A DNA stretch of 64,000 bases from Steromphala cineraria. Its lineage: Eukaryota; Mollusca; Gastropoda; Trochida; Trochidae. Location: contig OU744728.1 of the NCBI GenBank assembly GCA_916613615.1, positions 30,945,950-31,009,949 of the forward strand, written 5' to 3'. Made by a program: the position numbers and the translations under genes. The notes below the pieces were generated by a model. It worked only from the letters and a program-made list of their open reading frames with translations. It was not told the origin of the DNA and did not search any database. Of this stretch, positions 37,501 through 49,500 are shown in pieces. Each line of letters opens with the position of its first letter. The first letter of the stretch is position 1.

Positions 37501-40500
37501 TTCATAATTACTTCATGTCGGAAATTGCCAATTTCATAACATGATATTCTTTCATTTCTTTCTGTTATCTTATGCGCATGTCGATTTCTAAAAATAAGAA
37601 TTTCAGTTAATAAAATGACAGGTCAATTTACCTTTGAAGTTTGATTATTTCAAGAACGGAGTCATCATCAACTCCACTTGGGGCTGACAGGCTACGAGCA
37701 AGAGAAGACGACTGCAAAACATCTGTGTCAGAACGAACCATTGCACTTGACACTGTGTAAATAAAATAGCAAGTTTTGTTAAACTTTAGAATAGATAATG
37801 ACTTCTGTGTGCAGTACAAATACAGACAAAGAGTACATCAACTAATCATATAGCAATCATAGAAAACAATAGGTACAATTCAAATTGATTTCTTCAAAGA
37901 CTCTGTAGCTTGCATGTTTAACCATATAATCAGGGTCAAGCACTATCCCTCGCAAACAAAACAATAATTTTAAACTTTACATATTTGATTTGCTAAGATT
38001 TGAAAGTCAGACCAATAAGAACACATTTGCAAAATTTCAAGACCTTCATGATTGAAACTTGTTAAAAATACATTTTTAAATGTTATTGATGTTTACTCGT
38101 ACATTCATTCATTGTTCACTGTTTGGCTCAATTGAGTCAAATCACTCAATTTTAAGGATATAGTTTCAAATTGTTTTTGTTACTCATACAACTCTTTCAC
38201 ATAATTTTAATGTCGTGCTGCTTAAATGCTTAATTTGATGATAATCAAAGGACAAACAAAATGACCAAGAAAAGACTTGATTGATCACTCAAACTTTTGA
38301 AACAAGTGATCATTTTGGGCCCAAATAATCGACATCTTGGTGTAAGGCCCCATCCTGCTACATCAGCGTATATGTCTCCGCGTAATGCTACAACCTATCC
38401 CCTGATATCCTCCTTATCAGGGGATAGGTTGTAGCCTTACGCGGAGACATATACGCTGATGTAGCAGGATGGTAAGGCCCCAAAAATGTTTCATGTCTTT
38501 TCATTCAGGCAAAATGAAACAATCACAATTATTGTTAGTAATTATAAGAAAACTTACCTCTAAACCAACATTGACTTATTTCTCTCTTTCAGAGAGATCG
38601 TACAGAGTGTGAGAATAAAGAATTTTTTAGTGGTATTCTTGTTGTTCTTCCCGATTATCTCCCCTTGAGTTACTTCCCTTGAAATTCAAACTCAGCTGTC
38701 ATTCTTTTCGAAGACGGATAGCTGGATAACGGGGAGGAGGGTGGGCGTAATTCGTTGGTTTAGAGGTAAGTTTTCTTATAATTACTAACAATAATTGTGA
38801 TTGTTTCATAATTATTGCGAAAACGGTTACCTCTAAACCAACATTAACAGAATACCACGTAAGGAGGAGGGTATCCAGCCCTTACAATTTAAAACCCAGA
38901 ATAGAGAAATTCAATCTCTAGATAACGAATTTTAATATTAAAATTACGACCTCAGAGGAGATAATCGTAAGAATAACTGTAAAAAATTTAGAAATTTTCG
39001 TCCCAATTTGATCCGAATAACGGTTAAACCGAACGAATTTTCTAGAGAGACCTTCATTATTTGGGAATCTTAACGAATTAATTACCCAAAAGATCGTATT
39101 TTTGGTGGGAAAAACACCAAAATATTAAGGATGTACGTGAAACTCATGGAATTTTCCCAATATTTAGTGTAAAATACGAATAAAACGTAATTCGAGATAA
39201 ATTCGGGACGTAAATATAGAGGCCGAGTTTGATTCTAGAATGGTAATTTCTTCTCAAACAAACATTCTCTCCACTCCTTAATAATGTTAAGGTAGGGATG
39301 TGCTGGGGAGAATTAGTGCTGAACTCGAACTAGTAGTTAGAGAATCCCGTTGTGATTATACCACGTCACAATTCACCAACAACAAACGAAAGGTAAGGGA
39401 TGAACATAAATTTACCCAGCCCTTAGTATTGTGCGGGAAGTACTATGGAAATATGCCCACCTAAACTTGTGGTTGTAGTCCACCATCTTGTTGATAGGTC
39501 GGGACTGGAATCCACTCACTCCCGGGACGTCCCGTTTCTTGGTCAGCTGTGGAGTAGGCCAAGGTAATAGTCTTACGGAGCCACGAAGCAATGGTATTCT
39601 TGGTGATTTCCGAGGATAAGGCGGGTATACATGGTAAGAAAAGTCGCCTTCTACCTTGTCTGATAGGGTGTGTTCTGACCAGATACCAACGAAGCGCTCT
39701 TACTGGGCACAGAGATCGAGATTTGTCCTTAGAATCCTTAGGCGCAGGTAGGGCCGGGAACGAATATACTCTAGCCCCCAGGGGACCAGAAGCCGTGGAC
39801 TGATTTTTGGCCAAGAATTCAGGGAGGGCTCTGAACGAAACCGACGTATACTTGTGGGCAAAATTGATTGAGGAGACGTCAATGGCGTGTAGTTCCGAAA
39901 CTCTGGCGGCAGAAGCAAAGGCTATCAGAAAAGCTGTCTTCCAAGCAAGGAACTTTAGTGAAGTGGTACTCAACGGTTCATAAGGTGCCCGTTGTAGGGA
40001 TTGAAGTACCAGAAGCAGATCCCATTTGGGGAAAATATTTGGTGATCTAATGTCCTGCAGTTTGAAGGATTTAATGAGTCTAGTGAGGGTTACTTCCGAG
40101 CCAACATTTAACCCTTCCAATTCCGCAACTGAGGCTATCGCAGATCTGTAGCCTTCGATCGTTCCCGCCTTCAACTTGCGCTCAGCCGAAGGTGGTTCAG
40201 AAAGTCTGCTATGATGGGCATAGACATGGGGTCTTTGGCTAATCCTCTGTCTGCTCTCCACTGTTGGAATCTAATCCACTTACTATCGTAGAGTGCGGAA
40301 GTGCTAGGTCTAATGGATCTTGCAATAGCATCCGAAGTTTCCTGTGCATATCCTCTTCCTCGGAGTGTTCTCTGGATATTTTCCAGACGTGAAGGTTGAA
40401 GGTCTGGAGGTTCACAATGTCCGGCTGCCAGGTTGGCTGCTGCAGTAGGTTCCACCACTGGGGAAGCTTCAAGGGGGGTTCCATGAGAAGGTTCAATAAC

Positions 40501-43500
40501 GATGGGAACCAAGCCCTCGTGGGCCACGCCGGAGCTAGTAGATAGACTACGCACTTGTGTTGTCTCACCTTGTTGAGAACATCCGGAATCAACTTGAAAG
40601 GGGGAAAGGCATAAGCTATTAGATTCTCCCAGGATATTGAGAGAGCATCGACCGCTAGGGCTTGTGGATCCGGTACTGGGCTGACGTAACACGGAAGTCT
40701 GTGGTTTAATGCCGTTGCAAACAGATCCACTTGAGGTCTTTCCCATTTTTCGGCGATCAGCTTCATCACTTGTGGATGAATCGTCCATTCTGATGAGACA
40801 ATGAGCTTCTTTCTGGATAATGAGTCCGCTAGGAAGTTCAACTTTCCTGGGATGTGCCTGGCCTGTATGGATATCGTCCAAGCGTCTGATAAGGTGTACA
40901 GGTCCCTTGTGAGCTGCATCAGCGGGGCTGATCTGGTGCCTCCTAGTTTGTTGATGTACGCTACAACAGTGGAATTGTCTGACGCAATCATAACGCTTGA
41001 AGCTTGTAGTAGGGTCTTCCAGTTGGCAATGGCTAGGAGTACCGCCTTCATTTCTAACGAGTTGATGTGAAAACTGGCTTCTGCATGACTCCAGGTCCCG
41101 CTCAACATGTGCTGATTCCAGTGTGCTCCCCAGCCCGCGTTCGAAGCGTCTGTGTAGATCGTATGTTGGGGCGGCGGTAGAGTAAATGGGCAGCCTGTCA
41201 TGACATGCGAACGTAAAGTCCACCATTGGAGCTCTCGGCAAACTACGCTTGTAGGAGTGACCTTGGAATCTAGAGGTAGATGGCGGCAGGTGTTGACCCA
41301 TGTCTGGACATGGCGCAGATTCAGGCGGCCGCGTGTGGTAAAGGCCTGGATTGACGTAAGCGACCCTAGTAGGGACATCCACACCCTGAGTGAATGGAGC
41401 TTGCTGTTGTCCGTAAGCAGATGGATGGAAGCTTGGATGGAAACCCAACGGCTCTCTGACGGGGCGATGTTGGAGGAGGTCGAGTCCAATATGGCTCCCA
41501 AGAATTTGATCCGTGGCGACGGGATAAACTCTGATTTGTCTAGATGAACTATCCAACCCAGATGGGTGAACACGTGATTGACAAGTTGTAGATGCTTGAG
41601 CAAGATGTTGTTGTCCTGATGACGAAGCAGAAAATCGTCCAGGTAACTGTGAATGTATACGTGATGGAGATGAAGAAAGTGAAGCATCGGAACGGTGATC
41701 TTTGTGAACAGCCAAGGGGCGATAGAGATGCCGAAGGGAAGGACCTTGAACTGAAATCGACGGCCGTTGATCGCAAAACGGAGGAACTTCCGGGATTTGA
41801 AATGGATGGGTACATGTAGGTAAGCGTCCTTTAAGTCTAGACTGGCAAACAGAGATAGAGGAAGGATCAGCTTGCGGATGTTGTTTAGCGATTCCATTGT
41901 GAATTTGGGAGGCCTGCTCAGAAAGGACTTGTTGAGGATTTTCAGGTCTATTATCATCCTCATTTCTGGCGTATCCTTCTTGGGCACTAGGAAAACGGGT
42001 GAATAAAACCCTGGAGAAGCGTCGGCGGGATCTAACTCCGAGATGGCGTCTTTTTCTAACAGTTGCTCGACGGCTAAGAGCGCTGCTAGGAGCTTTGGGC
42101 CTTGGAGGAAGAATCTTCTTCCCTGAGGGTGGACGGTCAAAGGCGGAGTTTGATCCCACTGGAGCATGTATCCCGAGGCTATGATAGATAGAATCCAGGT
42201 GTCGGTGGTTACTATCTTCCAATTCTGAAGGTATCGCCCAAGGCGACCCCCCACGGGCGAGGGGGAAGTCGGCTGGGTGAAGGGAGTCATCAAATCCAAG
42301 TCGGGGGACGGAAGCGGTTGACAGGTTTGAGGGGGAGGAGACGGACGAACGTGGCAGTCATCGTTTAAATCCACCTCTCGCTCCACGAAAAGACTTGCCT
42401 TGGAATTTCCCTGAAGCTCTAGATTGATCCCTTGATTGAGGGGGGTGGAAATCCCTGCGGCCGCGGGGACCACCTAGGAACTGTGATTGAGGCGGAGGCA
42501 ACTGATTGGTTAGTTTGCTCTGGTTACTTGCCCTTGGATTCGAATTTCCACGGCGCTGGCCTTGGAAGGATCCCTTTGATAATAAGGCTTGCGTAAGCTT
42601 AAGATTGAGAGACTTGGTTGACATAGCATCTTGCGACTCGCTGGCTTGGGTGCAAGATCCATTAAATAGAGTTGGAGCCTGGACAGGTTGTGTAAGCAGG
42701 GAGTCCTTGACATCCAACGGAAGGTCTCTAACTCTAGACAAGTGCTGTTGCCTTTCCGCTAGTAAAACTCGGGCCATGGAATTTGAAGAAGCTGCTGCTA
42801 ATTCTTGGGAGGCCATGAAAATAGAGTTCAGAAAACCATGGGCCATAGCCACATCATCAGCTCTCATGGTTTGGAGTACATCAGGAGCAATGTTGTCATA
42901 AGATGTAAACTTGATTGGGTGCATTTCTCTAACACCAGCGCAGAACCAGTTGATGTAAGAAAGAATGTCCTGTGAAAGCTGTGCATTGCGATCGATCTCC
43001 ATCAAGTCCGTTCTGGAAATGTTAACTTGATTGGCAGTACGAGGGTTGAGCCTAGAGAAGTCCTTGTCCAAGGAAGGCAACTCCTGAGAAATAAATCTAT
43101 TGTGGATCAAATAGGCAGCTCCTGGCCTGAACTTGGGAACAAAAAGCTGCCCGGTCTGATTGGAGAGTTTCTCATTGATATCATTACAAGATGACTTGAC
43201 AACTGAAGAATGAGGCAAAGACAATTTAGACGGACGGGAGGGGGGTAGGGACCCCGAATCCCCCAACTCCTGAGGCCTAGGAGAGGCCGTATCATCCGAG
43301 TGTAGAGGAACAGTGCAGGGTTTCAAACGATGAAGATACTCCAATTTGTCAGAATAATTCCACTCCGGATCAAGCGGGGATGAATAAGAGTCCGGTAGGA
43401 TCACAACTTGTCCTTCATGCGAGGCTATAGTAAAGTCCAAAGAGTCCGTGTCTGTGGCTGAGTTACTCAAGGCTCCCAGTCCGCTTGGGTCATGAAGCAC

Positions 43501-46500
43501 GGGAATCAACAGTGGATTGTCAATGCTAATAAATTCAGCTTGGGAGCCACCAGCCGACACGCGGGAACCCGCCTCACTCCCAGCCGCAGCCGTAAGTCCC
43601 GGGTCGTCCGTGCTAACGGTAGGCTTAACGGGATCGGTCTGCTTGCCATGGACTCCCTGTGAAGCCCGTGCGCCGCTGGGCGCCGTGGCATTTGACAGTG
43701 TGCCAGAGGCAGTAGAGCTGGTTTGCCCGTGCCCGCCGTGGAGAACACTGGGCCCATGACCCGTGTTTCCTTGGCTAGGCAGAGGAGCTGAGCCGACCGC
43801 CTCCTCCCTTGATACGTGGATCAGGGAGGCCGACCGCATACGGCTCGTTGAGTCAGAGGACGGGTCGCCCGTGCAGCCTACCGCCGCGGGGTCTCCCTTA
43901 GGGGTCTCTAGCGCTGAGAAGCGCTTATTAGTGTCTTTCTTCAGGGACGCCATGTTTGAAGATAGGGACATGAGCATTTGTTTGATCTCTTCTAATTCCG
44001 ACGGCTTAGAAGGAGTATTCTCAGGGGGAGACTGTTTGATCTTCTTGGCAGGGGTAGATTTAGGAGCGGCCTTACGCTTGGGTGTCTTGGGTTTAGTGCG
44101 ATTGTTATGCATCAATTGCCATTCATCAAGAGATAGGTGGTGACACATGAGACAACGATCTTCATAAGTGCATGGTAACTTGTCACTACATCCATAAAAA
44201 GGAGAATGAGGATCTCCTTTGCTCAGAAAGTGTTGACACTCAAGACACTTCTTTTGCAAGGCGGCCATTACGGGAAGACAAAGGAAAACACAAGGAAAAC
44301 TCACTCAAGACTGGAGACACCGGTTAGCACAGATAATCCAAAGGAATCACACAGTAATCCAAGTGAAACACAATAATCCGTAGGAATAACACAGTGATAA
44401 TCCAGAAGAGTGAAAAACGTATCCAAAGCTTGAGTAAACTCAAGAAGAATTTCTCTCACACAAGTACGACCTAACCCTAGGCGTACAGAAAAAAGAATGA
44501 CAGCTGAGTTTGAATTTCAAGGGAAGTAACTCAAGGGGAGATAATCGGGAAGAACAACAAGAATACCACTAAAAAATTCTTTCTTCTCACACTCTGTACC
44601 ATCTCTCTGAAAGAGAGAAATAAGTCAATGTTGGTTTAGAGGTAACCGTTTTCGCAATAATTATGATGTGATGACACAGAATTTTTTTCAAATTTCCAAA
44701 TATGGAAATTATTCAACAGAATTTGAAAAAATAAATAAATATAAACTTTGGATCACTTCATAACTGTGTCTTTGAAGGCCTACATGAACAGAAACGAGAT
44801 AAATTATGAAAATAGAGCCATTGGCTCTGTAGCTCATCAGGCTTTACATTTGATTTTGCTTAAGGGTGTGGCCAATGTGATTCTCCCCTTATTAGGGGCC
44901 ACAGTTGGCAACCCATCTAACTATATCACCATTCATGTCTCCAAATTGAACTTAAAACCTTTTTTTCATGGCCCCAAAATCCTTCTTTTGACTTTTTTAG
45001 GTCCTGCCACAAAGAAACTGCAAATTAAGCTGTCAAAACTGATTGAAATATGATGTTTTATAAGATTTGTGGTCTTACCAGGTGTCCCATGTACTTTTTT
45101 TTTTCTCAAGAGAACAAATGTCATGGGTCCTGCGTCCAGTAACCTGGGACATCCCTAAGGATATGTTTGTGGTAGTCAAGGTTGAAAAACATTTGAAAGT
45201 GACAAAGGTCACAGTCCCTGACATAGATGGCAGTCGTGTCGCATCAAGGTTGTTAAAGGTGGAAAAACTTCTGCATATTTGGCAGGTATTAACAACGGTT
45301 GCATGTTGTGTGAATAGGTTTTTAGGGCATGGCTCCTGTGGCTCTTATTAGGGGCCACAGGGTCACCAAAGCTACAATTATAATCCTCCAGGAGTCTGTA
45401 CACAAAATTTCAGCTTTCTACACCTTCTTGTTCTGGAGAAGAACATGAAAATAGGTTTTTAGGGTGTGGCCCCAGTGGTCCTTATTAGAGGTCACAGGGA
45501 CACCAAAGTTACAATTAACAATTCTCACTAGTCAAGGAGTCTGTACACAACATTTCAGGTTTCAACACTTTGGGTTCTGGAGAAGAAGACAAAAATAGAG
45601 CCATTGGCTCTGTAGCTCATCAGGCATCATATCAAGTTTGCTTTATACAGGCCAGATGAGCAAAAAATGAAACTGATGTTACCTATTGCAATAAAAACTA
45701 TAAAAAAATTACAAAACAAATGTAACGATTTCGGAATAAATTTCCTTACCCAAATGATTTATTATTATTCAACACTTTCTAGATCGCCAATATCAGACAG
45801 TGAAAGAAGTCCACACTAAAATATCCAAGGAGAAATAAATTTGCCATAGACCGTCATCTAATGGAGAAAAATAGGTTTTTAAGATTGTGACCCATGTGAC
45901 CCTATTTGGGGTCATGGGGTCACGAAACCTACAGTTTAGAATCCCAATTGGCCAAGGAGTCTACATGCAGTCTTTCAGCTCAATAGACCTTTAGGAGCTA
46001 AAGATGATGATGAAAATAAGTTTTTAAGGTTGTGACCCCTGTGACCCTATTTGGGGTCATGGGGTCACGAAATCTACAATTTAGAATCCCCATTGGCCAA
46101 GGAGTCTGCACATATAATTTCAGCTCTCTAGACCTTTTGGAAATTGAGAAGAAGATGAAAATAGTTTTTTAAGGTTGTGACCCTATTTGGGGTCACAGGG
46201 TCAACAAAGTTAATAATTAGAATCCCCATTGTCCAAGGAGTCTGCACATATCAATATTAACTATCTACTCCTTTTAGAACTGGAGAAGAAGATGAAAATA
46301 GGTTTTTAAGGTTGTGACCCCTGTGACCCTATTTGGGGTCACAGGGTCACCAAAGTTACAAATTAGAATCCCCATTGTCCAAGGAGTCTGCACATATCAT
46401 TTTTAACTCTCTAGTCCTTCTGAAACTGGAGAAGAAGATGAAAATAGGTTTTTAAAGTTGTGACCCCTGTGACCCTATTTGGGGTCACAGGGTCACCAAA

Positions 46501-49500
46501 GTTACAAATTAGAATCTCCATATGCTAAGGTACCTGTACACAAAATGTCAGCTCTCTAATGTGTATGGTTCATGAGGAGAAGTCGAAAGTGTCAAAAGTT
46601 TACAGACGGACGAGGGACGCCGGACGGACGGCGGACGGCGGGCCATGCCATAAGCCCATCTGGACTTTCAGTCCTGATGAGCTAAAAATTATCATTCTAA
46701 ACAATGCCAAAATAATGTGCATGAAATTATAACGATAATGTAAGTTCAAGAAAATAAAGTTAATTCAAAGATTGATCACATATTCTGATTACTCAGATCA
46801 TATGGATTTAATAATATAGCATATGTTCACTGCTTGGCCACACTAGAATAATGAGCATAAAAGCACTTACATGGTGAGTTAGCAGCAAAGGTGGAGACAG
46901 ATCGAGCCATGGACGGTGTGACATCAGGAGGAGCGATGCTGACATGCAGGAGGAGGTCAAGCCGGGAAGTGACCGCCTCCACAACCTGGCCAGTGCGCCA
47001 CAGACCCTCCCGCTCCTCCCTCCCTCCCTCTAGCTCACACTCAAACTTGCTCCTGCACAACACACACAAACATGTCATCGGACAGATTTAATACTCCACC
47101 AACTGACAAATAACATCAGCTCAGCTCATAGATGGAACACAAGTCATTAGGAGCGAAAACCAGTTACCGGTAGATAAACTACAAGCCACAAGATTTGTTT
47201 GGCATTTTAGTTAAACCACAAATAAACCAGCACATTTGAATGAGATTAAACATACAGCCTGATCTTTTGTCAGTGACATCGAAATCAACTGAAAACCATA
47301 TCATGTCGCAGGAAAATAATCTGTGATTAGAGATTAAGTATTTTCGAAATAAATGTAAACTAATCATTTTTCCTTTGCTGTACATTTTGCATTTTTAAAT
47401 TTACTTTTGGCTTGTAAATGTCATGAATGAGGTCCAGTGAATGATAATAACAATCTGGTCATCCAGACTTGGGGGGGTCATATCACTATGGAACAAGCAA
47501 TGGAATGCATCACTTGCAGTATCTCACGTACATGTTAGATACCAAAAATATCTCTCAGTATTTTTACTCAAATTACAAACAGTTATTTTTAGGGGCAACA
47601 CGGTCATCAAAGCTATAAATTTTAATAGTACTAGTCAAGGTGTTAGTCCACAAAGTTTCAGCTCTCTTGGCCTCATGCTTTTGGAGAAGAAGTTGAAAAT
47701 TTAAGTTTACGGATGGAAGGACGAACGGACGGACGCCAGACACCATGCCATGCCATAAGTCGTTCTGATGAACTAAAAAATAGAGCCATAGGCTCTTTAG
47801 CTCATCAGGCTTCATATTTAAGTTTACAAGTGTCACCAAATTCAATATATGATCCCTAATTTTGTTAAGTTATTACAGCTTTAACTCCTAAAGCACCTAC
47901 ATCAACATCTTTACAGCATGTTCTTTGTCCATTGGATCCATGATTACATCCTTTAAGTAGCACAGCATTGACAGCTCCTTCTGCTTCATCTACAACATAT
48001 ACATGTCCAACATTGCAATGACAACAACTAACACCCTCTAATGTATACTCATAAAACTGTTCAGATCAATACTTACAGCAACACAAACTCTATACAATCA
48101 AACCATGTTTATCCAGACATTTGAAAATTCTTCCAAATAGTGAGTCTTTCGGTTATCAGAATCAAAAAGATATTGTGTTTGGTATGTATGAAGGTCAGAA
48201 GTGGCATAGTGGTTAGCATGCTGGCCTCTCACGCTGGAGGCCGGGTTCGTATCCCGGAGGAGGCACCAAACATTTGTCACATTGGCTTTGCACTGTGTTG
48301 TGTCTCTAGGCAAGGCACTTTATTCACACTGCACACATTTTACCAAGTTGTACTAATTAGTACCTGAAAACGGGAATGTATGTACCTGTATGGTAGTGCA
48401 AAGTGCTGAAAACGGGAATGTATGTACCTATATGGTAGTGCAAAGTGCTGAAAACGGGAATGTATGTACCTATATGGTAGTGCAAAGTGCTGAAAAGCGG
48501 CATCTAAAGTTACTATTCATTTGGGGTAATGATAATAATAATAATAATAATAATTTAACGCCTAGTATCCAGTCCAGGACTGCTCAACGGCGATACAATG
48601 GCTGTACAATGTATATTATTACCCTGAAGGAATTGTACTTTCGAGTCAAGCTACTAAGCGCCTCGCGCGACCATATAGGTCCGTACTTTCCCCATGTTCA
48701 GGTACCCATTTATACAGCTGAGTGGGTGATAGAATCTGTGCGCTTTGACCATGCCTAGCATGGAAAAGTGCATTACAAATGGACTATTGTCATAATCATT
48801 ATTATGTAGTAAAACTTTCTTCAAAAACTAAGAAATATTCACACCTACAATATCAACAAGACCAGAAATGTTCTCCAGTGTCAATCCTTAATTATAACCC
48901 TTGCAGCTATATGCCTGGATGCCATTAGATTTGAAGAAGGTCACCTTAGTGGGCCCCCTATTTGTAACTATAACTCTCACAGGAGCATGCAATAACATTT
49001 TTGTCTGTCCTGGCGAGCCCCCGGTTATCAGTGACAATGACTTAGTTCAGTTCAATACTCAAACTTATTTTCGGCAGCACGTTACAACCCTTAAACTTTT
49101 CTTAAAGAGATCTAACTAATGTATCTTTCATTATACAAAATAACAATACATTTTTTCACCTTTAACACAATCAAAAATACCCACAAATGCAAATTATTTC
49201 TCTGAACAGATTAGACAAACACACCTTTTCTTTCACGTGTCATTGTTCTCCTAAAACCAATTATCTTTTCTTTAGTTTTTGTAACATTTATATATAAAAA
49301 AATTTAACTACAACAATCCACAAATCTTGATATCTCGGATCTGTAGGCAAGTTCTGACTCTCTAATAAGGCCTACAACTGCAGCGTCATCAGCAATAAAT
49401 AAAATTCACATTAATTGTTCAGTTCATTTGATTTTGTTATTATTGTAGCGCCCACACCTATACTCTCCATTCCAATGAATATGTTCTATGACGGTAGGCT

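Larger units (their letters stand above)
38514..44662 (-). mobile_element. DIRS-type retrotransposon B, near full length
   Basis: Carries gag-like, RT/RNase H and tyrosine-recombinase regions in DIRS order with inverted terminal repeats of about 150 bases (38555-38708 and 44491-44643) and an internal complementary region (38754-38845). It lies in the host intron, same strand as the host gene. Gag and RT/RNase H frames are intact, overlapping by 116 bases in different frames. The recombinase has a one-base frame break near 40185 and lacks recognisable HxxR and tyrosine boxes. No methyltransferase domain seen. Confidence 0.88.

Noticed and set aside
40171..42222. 683-codon open frame overlapping the DIRS B RT/RNase H
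   Set aside because: Mostly a Ser/Pro/His-rich shadow of the RT frame; only its last 80 or so residues look like the recombinase N-terminus, and that part is annotated there.
48200..48275. Functional tRNA gene
   Set aside because: Acceptor and anticodon arms do not fold as a proper tRNA, and the sequence continues into a SINE body.
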